A DNA stretch of 64,000 nt from Rhodopirellula sp. P2 (GTDB taxonomy: Bacteria > Planctomycetota > Planctomycetia > Pirellulales > Pirellulaceae): NCBI RefSeq assembly GCF_028768465.1, contig NZ_CP118225.1, forward strand, positions 186,001-250,000, written 5' to 3'. The notes beneath the pieces were generated by a model. That model was not told where the DNA came from, ran no database searches, and saw only the letters and a list, made by a program, of their open reading frames with translations. Positions 53,457 to 63,700 of this stretch are shown here, one piece after another (the first letter of the stretch is position 1; every line of letters begins with the position of its first letter). The translations under genes were made by a program, and so were the position numbers.

Positions 53457-53905
53457 TCAAGCGTTTCGCGACTTCGTGAACGCGGAATGATCGAAGCCCA
53501 AAACGCACCACATTGCCAGCGGAATCGCAACCGCGAAAGAGGGACGATCCCACTTACCGAAGCTGGATGACTGCATGCACCAGCACAGAAACTGCAATGC
53601 GGCGACCGTCGTGTCGTCACCAAGCTTGTTGGCACTCTCGACCAACTGAATGACCCCGGAGACCAGGTCGGATCTTCCGGTTCAGACCAGCGGATCAACT
53701 CCAGCACCTCCTTCGGCTCCCATCGCATCGGAACCGGGATCGCTCCATTCGGAATTGCCCGAAGTTGGTTGAGATGTTCTTCAGCGTCCATCCCATAATC
53801 CGCCGCAGCAATTTCCTGCAACATGGACTCATCGACGTGGCGAAAAACGAGACGCAGAAGGGAGTCGCGTGAGGGGGCGAAGTGATCGAGGTATTCGGAA
53901 GACAC
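53457..53905 (-). pseudogene. Hypothetical gene with a frameshift in a G run
   Basis: From GTG 53905 the frame reads SSEYLDHFAPSRDSLLRLVF and on to SEPEDPTWSPG. It then loses its protein-like character, while the neighbouring frame continues with VIQLVESANKLGDDTTVAAL and ends KSRNA-stop at 53457. The switch falls at a GGGG run, so loss of one G in an original five-G run would restore one ORF of about 150 residues. I recognise no family. The break may also be a sequencing error. Confidence 0.6.
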
Positions 53906-54095
53906 TGGTCTTCTGACTGAACGATGGTGCTTGGCTGGAAAGGTGACGTTTCAACTAGCGACAAATTTCACCGATGAAGGTTCGTTCCCATCGCGTCCGA
54001 TACAATCGCTCCGTCACGACGGAACCACGCCCTGGCTTCAGCGACGGTGCAATTGCCACTCGAGTGGACGTCAACCAAAACAAGTTGCCATCGCC

Positions 54096-55601
54096 ATGTC
54101 CCAACGCAGCAAACCAACTTCTGAGCCCGCGGACACTTCCGCCGAAACCCCAGAGCCGAGGTCGAAGAGAAAACGGGCGTTCGCGGCGTTTGTCATGTTC
54201 ATGCATGTGCTCGGCGCACTGACATCGATTCAAGCCGTGATGTCGACACGCACCTCGCAGGGTGCCGTGGCCTGGGCAGTCAGTCTCAACACCCTGCCAT
54301 ACGTCGCCGTCCCAGCCTACTGGGCACTCGGGCAGTCAAAATTTGATGGATACGATCTGCTGCGGCGCAGCGAACAACTCGCAAGCAGCGAGGTCGTCAA
54401 ACTCACTCGAACGGAACTTGAGGAAGACGATCTCTTGCTGGTACCTCAAACACCCTACGAAGAAAGCCAGTCGCGTCTTCTCAACCGCCTGAGCCGACTT
54501 CCCATCACCACCGGCAACTCCGCCAAACTGTTGATCGATGGGCAAGCAACCTTTGATGCGATCCTGGACAGCATCGACCAAGCCGAAGAGTACGTGCTCT
54601 TTCAGTTCTACATTTTGCGAGACGACAACCTGGGGCAAAGATGCAAAGCCGCTTTTCTCAAAAAGGCCGCCGAAGGTGTCCGCGTGTTTGTGCTCTACGA
54701 TGAACTGGGCAGCAAAGATTTATCGCCTGAGTACATTCAGGAACTCCGCAGCGGCGGCGTCGAAATCTCTCCCTTCAACACAACACAGGGCAAAGGCAAT
54801 CGGTTCCAACTGAATTTCAGGAACCACCGCAAAATTGTGGTGGTGGACGGCAAGGTGGCGTTTGTAGGAGGGCACAACGTCGGTGATGAATACCTCGGCG
54901 ATCACCCGGTGCTCACTCCCTGGCGTGACACCCACGTCGAACTTCGCGGTCCGGTCGTGCTCTGCATTCAAGCCCCCTTCGTGGAAGACTGGAACTGGGC
55001 CACAGGATCGCTTCCCCAACTTCAATGGAACCCCGTCCGCGAGGAAGGAGGGGAAGTCGTCGCCGCGTGTTTGCCGACTGGACCGGCGGACATGCTTGAA
55101 ACAGGAACGCTGTTTTTCTTGCATGCAATCAATTCCGCCAAGGACCGTTTGTGGATCGTCAGTCCGTACTTCATTCCCGACGAACAATTGATGTCGGCAT
55201 TGCAACTGGCGGCCCTTCGCGGAGTCGATGTACGAATCCTGATCCCGCAAAACCCCGACCACTTGCATGTCTATTGGTCGGGCATCTCTTACCTGGAAGA
55301 AGCCAAGGAAGCAGGCATCCAGATCTACCGCTACCAGCCAGGTTTCTTGCACCAAAAAGTCTGGTTGATCGATGACTCCACTTCGCTGATTGGGACGGCG
55401 AATCTCGACAACCGCTCGATGCGATTGAACTTCGAAATCACGATGCTGATGATCAATCAAGAATTCGCGAGTGAGGTGGAAGCGATGCTGGAAGCCGATT
55501 TTGCCAAAAGCGAACTTGCGTCGGCAGCGGAGTACACCGAAAGTTCTCTTCCCTATCGGTTCCTGGTTCGTGTCTGCCGCCTGCTCGCCCCCATCCAATG
55601 A
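54096..55601 (+). CDS. cls: Cardiolipin synthase (phospholipase D family)
   Basis: This protein of about 501 residues has two hydrophobic N-terminal helices (residues 30-80). Two HKD motifs follow: HRKIVVVDGKVAFVGGHN near residue 243 and HQKVWLIDDSTSLIGTANLD near residue 417. It condenses phosphatidylglycerols to cardiolipin. The start is placed at ATG 54096; a longer frame upstream has no membrane segment. An ATGA overlap couples it to the next gene. Confidence 0.92.
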   Translation: MSQRSKPTSEPADTSAETPEPRSKRKRAFAAFVMFMHVLGALTSIQAVMSTRTSQGAVAWAVSLNTLPYVAVPAYWALGQSKFDGYDLLRRSEQLASSEVVKLTRTELEEDDLLLVPQTPYEESQSRLLNRLSRLPITTGNSAKLLIDGQATFDAILDSIDQAEEYVLFQFYILRDDNLGQRCKAAFLKKAAEGVRVFVLYDELGSKDLSPEYIQELRSGGVEISPFNTTQGKGNRFQLNFRNHRKIVVVDGKVAFVGGHNVGDEYLGDHPVLTPWRDTHVELRGPVVLCIQAPFVEDWNWATGSLPQLQWNPVREEGGEVVAACLPTGPADMLETGTLFFLHAINSAKDRLWIVSPYFIPDEQLMSALQLAALRGVDVRILIPQNPDHLHVYWSGISYLEEAKEAGIQIYRYQPGFLHQKVWLIDDSTSLIGTANLDNRSMRLNFEITMLMINQEFASEVEAMLEADFAKSELASAAEYTESSLPYRFLVRVCRLLAPIQ

Positions 55602-56101
55602 ACTTTTTGAACCATCTCTACGAACAGCTCCTGGAACACAAGGGTGCCATGCAGTGGGCCGCCGTCATCTCCGCGGTGGTATTCGTTGGCAGCCTTCTCA
55701 TGGTGCCTTTTCTGGTGGTCCGAATCCCGGCTGACTACTTCGCGAAACCACACCGGCCCCGAACCCTGTTTGCGGACCAGCATCCGTTGCTACGATGGTC
55801 AGGGTTGATCGTCAAGAACTTGTTGGGCGCGTCGTTGTTGCTCGCCGGAATCGCAATGCTGGTGCTTCCCGGACAAGGGTTGCTGACCGTGGCCATCGGT
55901 GTCCTGTTGTTGGACTTTCCGGGCAAGCATCGATTGGAAGCCAAACTCATTCGCTTTCCGCCGGTCGGCAAATCCATCCATTGGCTTCGAAAGAAAGCGA
56001 ATGCTCCGCCGCTGGTGATCGAAAACCACTCGCCACCGACCAGCGACCACCAGGAGGAACCTGCCCAATGCATGCCCCGCGACGACCCATCCGCAACCTG
56101 A
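55598..56101 (+). CDS. Small membrane protein, PGPGW-like
   Basis: This 167-residue protein has two or three helices (AAVISAVVFVGSLLMVPFLV, LLGASLLLAGIAMLVLPGQG, LLTVAIGVLLLDFPGKHRLE). The GQGLLTVAIGVLLLDFPGK region resembles PGPGW-type transmembrane proteins. The tail is hydrophilic. It is translationally coupled to cardiolipin synthase, which suggests a membrane-lipid role. Confidence 0.75.
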   Translation: MNFLNHLYEQLLEHKGAMQWAAVISAVVFVGSLLMVPFLVVRIPADYFAKPHRPRTLFADQHPLLRWSGLIVKNLLGASLLLAGIAMLVLPGQGLLTVAIGVLLLDFPGKHRLEAKLIRFPPVGKSIHWLRKKANAPPLVIENHSPPTSDHQEEPAQCMPRDDPSAT

Positions 56102-56147
56102 GACACGCGTGGCATCGATCCGTGAACAGCATCGAGGAATTGGCCTG

Positions 56148-57731
56148 ATGAAAACCGACGACAGCCCTGGGCTGCTTCACGAACGACAACTTGACGCCAG
56201 CCCACCGGGTAGCGATCGCCACCTTGTCGTCGTCGGTGGCGGGACAGCGGGCTGGATGAGTGCAGCGACGCTGAAACGACGACTCAAGTGCCGCGTCACG
56301 GTTGTTGAATCGGCTCGTGTCCCGCCGATCGGGGTGGGCGAAGCGACGATCCCTGCCATCGTGGATTGGATCGAGAACATGGGCATCGACGAGGATGATT
56401 TCATCCGGCGGACCGGTGCGACTTACAAACTGGCGATTCGGTTCGACCACTGGGTCACCCCTCAACACCGTTACTGGCACCCGTTTGGGATTTGTGGCAG
56501 CCCGATTGATGGTGTGGACCTGATTCACACTTGGCAGCGGGGAGTTCACCAGGGTTGGTTGCCCGCCGACTCCAAGTACACCGACTACAGCTTCCAACGC
56601 GAACTGTGCGAACTGGGCCGAGGTCCACGTGCGCCCGGCCAACCGAGTCTCGCGCACAACTACGCGTTTCATCTCGACGCGGGAAAGCTGGCTGCCTTCC
56701 TGCAAGAGGTCGCCGTGAGCGAAGGCGTCCAGCATGTTGTCGCGGACGTGCGCGGTGCCATCCGCGATGAGCGAGGCAACATTCAATCTCTTTCACTGGA
56801 CGGGCAAACCGCAGTGGCAGGGGATCTGTTCATCGACTGCAGCGGATTTGCGAGCGTGCTGATTGAACAAGAGATGCAATCGGAATGGATTGACTGGTCC
56901 GAGCAATTGATCTGCGATCGCGCCGTCACGCTGCGTCGGTCTCGCAACGAACCAGGCAACGACGCCCAACCCGCAATCGAACTGCCACCGTTCACGATCA
57001 GCACCGGGATGAACGCCGGTTGGTCCTGGCAGATCCCTCTGCATGAGAACACGGGTTGTGGCTACGTGTTTTCGTCGGCTCACATCAGCGACGAAGACGC
57101 CCGAGACGAACTGATCGACTTGGTCGGTGGCGACGCGGAAACGGCGGAGACCAGAACCGTCCCGATGCGAGTGGGCATGCGACCGACATCGTGGGTCGGC
57201 AACTGCGTCTCGATCGGATTGTCCGCTGGGTTTGTCGAACCGCTGGAGTCCACCGGGATCTTCTTGGTCCAACGTGCCCTGGACGAACTTGTGGACTGTT
57301 TGCCTGCGGCGGTCTCCACGTGCGTCTTTGACAAAAGGTCCTGCGACACCCAAGCCTTCCATGCACGGATGACGGAGGTCTACGCCCAGGTGCGTGACTT
57401 TGTGCTGATGCACTATGTCGTTTCGCAGCGCCGCGACACTGCGTTTTGGACGGACGCTGCGACGGTCGCCTTGCCAGACTCGCTCGCGATGTTGCTGGAT
57501 GAATACACCAGCACGGGCCGGGTCCGGTTGCCGCAGCGGGACCCCACGTTCCTGGACGTGAACCACCACTGCATTCTCAGTCCAGCAGGCGTTCAGCCTG
57601 GACCTTTGCCAGGCTCGCGAGCCCCTCAACCAGGGACCATCGATTTCCTGGAACACATTCGATCGACCCACGCTCAGATTGCCCGGCGACTTCCCACGCA
57701 CGCATTGCTCATCGATGCGATCCATCCGTAG
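56148..57731 (+). CDS. FAD-dependent tryptophan-halogenase-like protein
   Basis: This protein of about 527 residues has the FAD-binding motif GGGTAGW at residues 30-36 and IGVGEATIPAIVDWIENMGI. Lys94 in TYKLAI corresponds to the halogenase catalytic lysine; WSWQIPL and GFVEPLESTGIFLVQ are typical of the family. It may chlorinate or brominate an aromatic compound, or act as a related flavin enzyme. ATG 56148 follows GGAAT. The C-terminus (about 490-527) lies in a region duplicated downstream, and the TAG stop at 57729 is inside the first REP hairpin. Confidence 0.88.
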   Translation: MKTDDSPGLLHERQLDASPPGSDRHLVVVGGGTAGWMSAATLKRRLKCRVTVVESARVPPIGVGEATIPAIVDWIENMGIDEDDFIRRTGATYKLAIRFDHWVTPQHRYWHPFGICGSPIDGVDLIHTWQRGVHQGWLPADSKYTDYSFQRELCELGRGPRAPGQPSLAHNYAFHLDAGKLAAFLQEVAVSEGVQHVVADVRGAIRDERGNIQSLSLDGQTAVAGDLFIDCSGFASVLIEQEMQSEWIDWSEQLICDRAVTLRRSRNEPGNDAQPAIELPPFTISTGMNAGWSWQIPLHENTGCGYVFSSAHISDEDARDELIDLVGGDAETAETRTVPMRVGMRPTSWVGNCVSIGLSAGFVEPLESTGIFLVQRALDELVDCLPAAVSTCVFDKRSCDTQAFHARMTEVYAQVRDFVLMHYVVSQRRDTAFWTDAATVALPDSLAMLLDEYTSTGRVRLPQRDPTFLDVNHHCILSPAGVQPGPLPGSRAPQPGTIDFLEHIRSTHAQIARRLPTHALLIDAIHP

Positions 57732-57793
57732 CGAAACTCGTCAAGAGTTTCGATGATTCTGGGGGAGACGAAACACTTGACGTGTTTCGCTAC
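57728..57793. repeat. REP/BIME unit of two hairpins overlapping the halogenase stop
   Basis: The 66-bp unit reads GTAGCGAAACTCGTCAAGAG-TTTCG, a short GA-rich spacer with GGGGGA, then CGAAACACTTGACGTGTTTC-GCTAC. Each half is a hairpin (CGAAACTC/GAGTTTCG and CGAAACAC/GTGTTTCG) and the ends GTAGCGAAAC/GTTTCGCTAC pair too. It is the layout of a paired REP element as used by RAYT proteins. Confidence 0.92.
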
Positions 57794-58443
57794 AATCGCT
57801 TCTCGGACGCTGCGACGGTCGCGTCCAGGCTCGCGAGCGTCTCAATCAGGGACAGTCGATTTTCTGGAACGCATTCGATCGACCCACGCTCAGATTGCCC
57901 GGCGACTTCCCACGCACGCGTTGCTCATCGATGCGATCCACCAGCGTAGCGAAACTCGTCAAGAGTTTCGATGATCCGGGGGAGACGAAACACTTGACGT
58001 GTTTCGCTACAATCGCTTCTCGGACGCTGCGACGGTCGCGTCCAGGCTCGCGAGCGTCTCAATCAGGGACAGTCGATTTTCTGGAACGCATTCGATCGAC
58101 CCACGCTCAGATTGCCCGGCGACTTCCCACGCACGCGTTGCTCATCGATGCGATCCACCAGCGTAGCGAAACTCGTCAAGAGTTTCGATGATCCGGGGGA
58201 GACGAAACACTTGACGTGTTTCGCTACAATCGCTTCTCGGACGCTGCGACGGTCGCGTCCAGGCTCGCGAGCGTCTCAATCAGGGACAGTCGATTTTCTG
58301 GAACGCATTCGATCGACCCACGCTCAGATTGCCCGGCGACTTCCCACGCACGCGTTGCTCATCGATGCGATCCACCAGCGTAGCGAAACTCGTCAAGAGT
58401 TTCGATGATCCGGGGGAGACGAAACACTTGACGTGTTTCGCGA
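57794..58443. repeat. Three 217-bp tandem copies: halogenase 3' end plus REP unit
   Basis: Copies start at 57794, 58011 and 58228 and are nearly identical. Each contains GGACGCTGCGACGGTCGC (matching the gene interior near 57460) joined to a copy of the gene's last ~120 bp (from CCAGGCTCGCGAGC, matching 57608 onward), then a REP unit. So each copy is a shortened version of the 3' end of the halogenase gene with an internal deletion. The copies read as HALLIDAIHQRSETRQEFR at the end, because two extra bases shift past the TAG. They are not separate genes. Confidence 0.93.
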
Positions 58444-58456
58444 CGTGCATCAGTTG

Positions 58457-58483
58457 TCGAAACTCTTGACGAGTTTCGCTACG
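58457..58483. repeat. REP hairpin just upstream of the second RAYT gene
   Basis: GTCGAAACTCTTGACGAGTT followed by TCGCTAC forms the same hairpin as in the array, 8 bp before the RAYT start codon. Confidence 0.85.
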
Positions 58484-58491
58484 ATAGTGGG

Positions 58492-59076
58492 ATGACTGTC
58501 GAGCATCCGCAACGGCTAAAACGATTGCCGGCCGAGTATTACCGGGGCGAAGCATGGGTGCATTGGGTGTGCACGATTGACGGTCGTCGCACCGGTTGGC
58601 TCGACGCTCGATTTCTCTACAAGATGAGAGAATTGCTGACCCACGCCGCCTTTCGCTATCAGATCGCTTGTCCGATCTATTGTTTGATGCCCGACCACAT
58701 CCACTTTCTGTGGGCAGGGCTCGCCGATGACTCGGATCAGTTGCCCGCCATGAAAGCGTTTCGCTTGAATTCAAACGACTGCTTGAAACGAGTCGGGCAT
58801 CAATTCCAATTGCAACCGTATGATCATGTTCTGAAGGACCATGAACTAGATCGCGGTGCGATTGAATCCACCATGGAATACATCGCCAGAAATCCCGAAC
58901 GGAAAGGCTTGGTCAAGACAGATCATTTCCAGACCTACCCGTACACCGGATGCCTATTGCCTGGCGCACCACGCATTCGGCTGTTTGGTGAAGCGGGCTG
59001 GGACGAAGTCTGGCAAACGCTTTCTTTTTTGAAAAGAACGGCCTGCTTCCGTCGCCCTGATCCAAAATACTTGTAA
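58492..59076 (+). CDS. REP-associated tyrosine transposase (RAYT), second type
   Basis: This 194-residue protein starts at ATG 58492. Its HUH-type site is MPDHIHFLWAG and the family signature is YIARNPERKGLV. It is quite different from the RAYT at 20946 (long N-terminal WVHWVCTIDGRRTGW segment). It is bracketed by its own hairpin type (GTAGCGAAAC...) on both sides. It probably nicks or mobilises these hairpins and may be tied to the 217-bp amplification next to it. Confidence 0.88.
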   Translation: MTVEHPQRLKRLPAEYYRGEAWVHWVCTIDGRRTGWLDARFLYKMRELLTHAAFRYQIACPIYCLMPDHIHFLWAGLADDSDQLPAMKAFRLNSNDCLKRVGHQFQLQPYDHVLKDHELDRGAIESTMEYIARNPERKGLVKTDHFQTYPYTGCLLPGAPRIRLFGEAGWDEVWQTLSFLKRTACFRRPDPKYL

Positions 59077-59093
59077 CGAAAGCTCGTCGACTC

Positions 59094-59204
59094 GTAGCGA
59101 AACTTGTCAAGAGTTTCGATGATTCGGGGGAGGCAGTGGACGAAACTCTTGACGAGTTTCGCGACGGGAATGAGTTTCGCGACGGGAATGAGTTTCGCGA
59201 CGAT
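59094..59204. repeat. REP unit and short tandem repeats downstream of the RAYT gene
   Basis: A REP pair begins GTAGCGAAACTTGTCAAGAG and continues to CGAAACTCTTGACGAGTTTC. It is followed by three degenerate copies of GAGTTTCGCGACGGGAAT. It mirrors the hairpins upstream of the RAYT gene and runs to the end of the minus-strand outer-membrane gene. Confidence 0.85.
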
Positions 59205-59228
59205 GTTTTGCGACGGATGCGTCGTGGA

Positions 59229-60476
59229 TCAGTATTGCAGTTGGATGCCGGTGGTCAGCCCGACGAAGCTCAGGTCGTCGTCCAGGACACTGTCGCCCGT
59301 GACGTCGCCGTCACGGCCCTCCATGGTGGCGGGCGGATTGACGCCGCCGACGCTGGAGTGATGCTGGCCCTCAAAGGCCACAAACGTCGTGAAGTGATCC
59401 GTGATCGTGTACTCAATGCCGACTTGCATTTCGAGACTGCCGGCAAAGGAATTCACGCCTTCGTCATACGATCGCAAATCGATCCCGTTAACATGTTGGG
59501 TGTTGCCAAAGTTTGACTCTCGTCCCAAGAAATCTTTCTGCCCATACAACATCGCTCCTCGCAACGTCCCGAACATCGTCAGACGATCCAGCGGCAAGGT
59601 CTGCCGCAGACGCAGGGCCATTGTGGGGCCCAGCCCTCGGAATTCGGTGATGGCATTGACGGAACCTTCGTCGGTCACGGCGGAATAGGCTTGGCTGAAC
59701 TTGCCGTATCGCATTCCGATGAATGCATCGACAGGTTGGATCAAATTCCGCGAGACCTCCAGGTCGATCACATCGGCTCGGACGCGGCTGGTGAAGGTCC
59801 CTTCTTCGAAGAGCTGCACTCCCAAAGCGACGTCACCGTCTTCGACGAGGTAGGGCACATCGGCTCGCCATCCCGGCTGGATGATGCCGTTGTCTTCATT
59901 GGCAACAAAAGACTGACCGTGGTTGAACTGCCAGTATCGAATTTGCCATCCAACACTGTTGCTCGGTGGTTCGTAACCAAGCGTGACACGGGGGCTGTGC
60001 TTCATTTCCCAGGGAAACATGACCGTCGCGAATTCTTCGTCGCCTGTCTGGACGATCAAGGCGGTTTGATTGCTCTGAACTGGCTGCACGATCACACTTT
60101 CATAGCGTGCGAACAACTTGCCCGGCCGAGCCGGTCCGTTCTGCAATCGAGCCAGTTGCGATTCCTGTTGGGCCAACCGACGTTCCAGATTCATCAATTG
60201 AATCGATGAATCGGAAACACTGTGAATGGCAACGCCGCCCTCGGTCGCGTTGGCGTCCGTCCACGGAGCGTAGGACGTCTGATCGATCATGTCGGCGATC
60301 TCATTGGCCGGCAGATCCGTCACGCTGTCAAACGAGCCGGAGTACTCACTCGCCAGCACATCATCCTCGGACGACTGAGCGTTCACCGTGGTGGAGAACA
60401 AGCATCCGACAACCAGAAACCTGGCCCAAACGAGGCACCGCGACGGGATGCCACCCCAACAAATTTTTTGAGTCAT
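59229..60476 (-). CDS. Outer-membrane beta-barrel protein of the Lpg1974/BBP7 type
   Basis: This protein of about 415 residues has a signal peptide (CLVWARFLVVGCLFSTTVNA) and a short helical region (LERRLAQQESQLARLQ). A long beta-rich barrel follows, ending in the aromatic terminus IQLQY typical of outer-membrane insertion. Barrel-strand patterns include VTLGYEPPSNSVGWQIRYWQ and FVGLTTGIQLQY. Planctomycetes carry many such proteins, probably porins or surface structures. ATG 60476 is preferred over the TTG at 60521. Confidence 0.83.
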   Translation of the reverse strand: MTQKICWGGIPSRCLVWARFLVVGCLFSTTVNAQSSEDDVLASEYSGSFDSVTDLPANEIADMIDQTSYAPWTDANATEGGVAIHSVSDSSIQLMNLERRLAQQESQLARLQNGPARPGKLFARYESVIVQPVQSNQTALIVQTGDEEFATVMFPWEMKHSPRVTLGYEPPSNSVGWQIRYWQFNHGQSFVANEDNGIIQPGWRADVPYLVEDGDVALGVQLFEEGTFTSRVRADVIDLEVSRNLIQPVDAFIGMRYGKFSQAYSAVTDEGSVNAITEFRGLGPTMALRLRQTLPLDRLTMFGTLRGAMLYGQKDFLGRESNFGNTQHVNGIDLRSYDEGVNSFAGSLEMQVGIEYTITDHFTTFVAFEGQHHSSVGGVNPPATMEGRDGDVTGDSVLDDDLSFVGLTTGIQLQY

Positions 60477-60730
60477 CGTTTCCAAGAGGTGGTTCAGCGT
60501 TGATGGAGGTGAATGAACCAATGTCCATGATCAAAATCAAGCTGCACCACGGAAGGTTCTGGCAGACAGCAGGCTTAGCTGGGATGGAACGACTGCGTCA
60601 AGATCAATCAGACGTCAAAATGGTGACAGTTTCCTGCGTGAAACTCGTCTAGCCGTGCGCCTTCAATTTGAGTATTTCATGCTCGAATGAATCCGTCGGC
60701 TTTGTAGATTTGCCTCAAAAACCGACGGCC

Positions 60731-63700
60731 ATGATTCGTTCCAAGGATGGAAACAGGCCGACGATGAACATCGATGATTTGCTGCGTGGACTTCAAATTC
60801 GCCGTCGCGCAACCTTTTCCAGCTTGGAAGACCGCGTCCCAAAGAGTCGCTCCAAGGCGAAGAAAAACCGCCGGCGTCGTCGACATGCGTCTCGCATTGA
60901 AACGCTTGAATCACGGCAGTTGATGGCGGGTGACTACGAAGTCCGCGGGTCGGTTCTGTACGATTCGATCAATGTGTCCCAGGACTCCGGTCATGTGGTC
61001 GTTGATGGCAATCATGACTTGACGGTGTACCTGGACGGCTTGGAAGTCGTCCCGCCTGTTGGGCACACCGATTCAACCCGCTGGGAAATCCCCACTACCG
61101 CGAATTCGATCAAGATCGATGCGTACCTGGGCGAAGACACGATCCACGTCAGCGGCACGATTGAACTCAGCCCTGCGATTGATTTCACGATCATCGGCGA
61201 GCAAATCACGGTTGAATCCAACGCTCAGATCACGGCAGGCAACCTCTCACTGCACAGCGTCGGCGCGGAGTCTGGATTGTCGGTGGCAAGCAACCTGCCG
61301 ATCGATCTCGCGGACGTCTTTTTGTCGGACCGGTTTGTCAAGATCGAAGACGGCGTCGCGCTGATCGGACAAGACATCACACTTGATGCGCAGCGAATTT
61401 CTTCGTTGGTCAGCCCGATGCGTCCGGTCGGCGTGGGCAAGAAGAACACCAGCGTGAGCATTGGTTCTGCCACCATCGCGGCCAGCGGCGATGTCCAGAT
61501 CACCGCTCAGGCTCGCGACAAGAACATCGACACCGTTGTTCCGGAGGTGATCTCCGGCTACACCCACAAAGCACTGCACTCCCTGTTTCCTGCGGCACCG
61601 CTGCCGATGCCAGTTTCCGTCATGGTTCGCGAAAGCGAGTCAACGGTGACGCTCGATTCGGCGACCATCACGGCGGACGGAAAGGTCGACATCACTTCCG
61701 ATGCCATCGCAGATGCGACCACCTACGCGATCGCCGGCATGCAATTCGGCACCGGGGCGGTCTCTCGAGGATTGGGAACGGTTGCCGTTGGGGTCAGCAT
61801 TTCAGACGCGTCCGCCCAAACGTTCTTGAAAGGCACCACGTCCATCCAAGCGACCGGCACCATCACGATCGGCTCCAACGCCGACAGCATTGCCGATGTG
61901 CAGGCATCTGCCACCAACGACAACGTCATCGAAAAATCCGAATCCGTTCAAGGCCCGGTGTTGCCAAGCCAGGACAGCCTGGGGGAAGTGGAGAGCAAGA
62001 CCTCTGATTCCAAAGCAGCCGGTGCAGCAGCAGCCGTCAGCGTCTCGGATTCGATCAGCAACACCCAAATCGATTCCGGCGTCGTCGTGACCTCCACGGC
62101 AGGCAGCATCAACGTCAATGCGACTGGCATCGGAACCAACAACGCGGCCGCCAGCGTCGGGATCAATGTCGATGCGACCGTGGCACTCGGGTTCGCTGTC
62201 GCGGTCGACAACACCGACATCCAGGCAACCGTCGCCGGAAAGCTCACGGCCGCCGGCACGTTCCAAGGTGTCAATCTGACCAACGATTCGGTGCCCACCC
62301 AAAGCACCACGATCCATGCCGAAAACCATGGTTTCGAAACCGGCGACCCATTGAACTACGAAGCCATCCCGATCGGTGACAACGAGGCATTCCCGTTGCC
62401 TGGTTTGACCAGTGGCGAGTCGTTGTTCGTCGTCAAAATTGATGACGATCACTTCCAAGTCGTCCGTCAGCGTTCCATTGACCTGTCAACGGACACGCTG
62501 TCCGCGTACGACGCCAGCGATTTCCCAACGCACTCGATTTACACCACCGAAGTCTCGCTGTTCGATCCAGCCACCGCCATCAATCTCACGGACAACACGA
62601 TCACGTTGACACAGGACCAAGTCAACGATTTCGCAGCGATCCAAAACGGCCATGTGCTGTCCTATCAATCTGGCAGCGACAATGACGATGAACCACAAGC
62701 AATCGGTGGCTTGGAAGATCGACAAAACTACATCGTCATGAACCGTCGTTTTGTGCCTGGGTCGAACGCCACCCAAATCGAATTTCAGCTGGCTGCTTCC
62801 ACCTCGGCGGAGGACGTCACGCCACTGGATCTGACCGGCATTGGCGTGGGAAACTCGCACGGTTTCGTCTACGCCGGTGTGGCACGTACGTTTGTTCCCA
62901 ACGCAAGTGGCGTGGTTGATTCGTCGACGGATCAAATCAACCTTCCCGCACACGGTTTGCAAACCGGTGACGAAATCATCTACCGAACTGACACGGACCG
63001 ATCGACCACTCAACTAAAAACCCAGCACGCCTACTTCCACTCGGTGGATAATGCGACGAAGACGCTCGCCATGCCCGGTCATGTGTTGTTCACGGGACAA
63101 GCCATCACGTATCACGCGGGCGTCGATTCTGTCAGCGGCGATTCGGGGAGTCCTTCGGCTGGTCTCGTTGACGGCAACACCTATTACGTCATTTCCTATG
63201 ACGCGGAGTCAATTCAGTTAGCCAACACCCTCGCCGAGGCATTCACGGGAACGGCGAGAACTCTGTTGGCCACGTTCCACGACAATGAAAATCAATCCTT
63301 CTCGTATGAAACCAAAGCGACCGAATTTGACGGTACTCGGGCGACTCCACTCGTCGCCCCAGCGACCAATCAATTCATCATCCCTGGTCACGGACTGACG
63401 ACAGGCACCCTGGTGAACTACGAGGCTGGTGACAACAGCACACCGGGTGAGATTGTTAACAATCAAAACTACTACGTCGTCGTCGATTCCATCGCCCCGG
63501 ACCGGTTTGGATTGTCCACGAACCCCCTTTCGCTGGTCCTGGTGAACCTCGATGATTCCGCGACGATTCAGTTCGGTGAACATGTCTTGGCGGTGATCAG
63601 CGGCGACTTGAACGTCACCGACAATGAGATCGCCATCCCAAGTCATGCGTTGTTCGATGGTGCGATCGTACGCTATCGCCATGATACCGGTGACGTGGCC

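Noticed and set aside
57753-58408. Three near-identical ~98-residue plus-strand frames
   Set aside because: They are the duplicated halogenase gene end in tandem copies without their own start signals; treated as repeat.
61802-62458. 218-residue minus-strand frame in the adhesin region
   Set aside because: Antisense shadow; the plus strand has a continuous 1090-codon frame with repeat structure.
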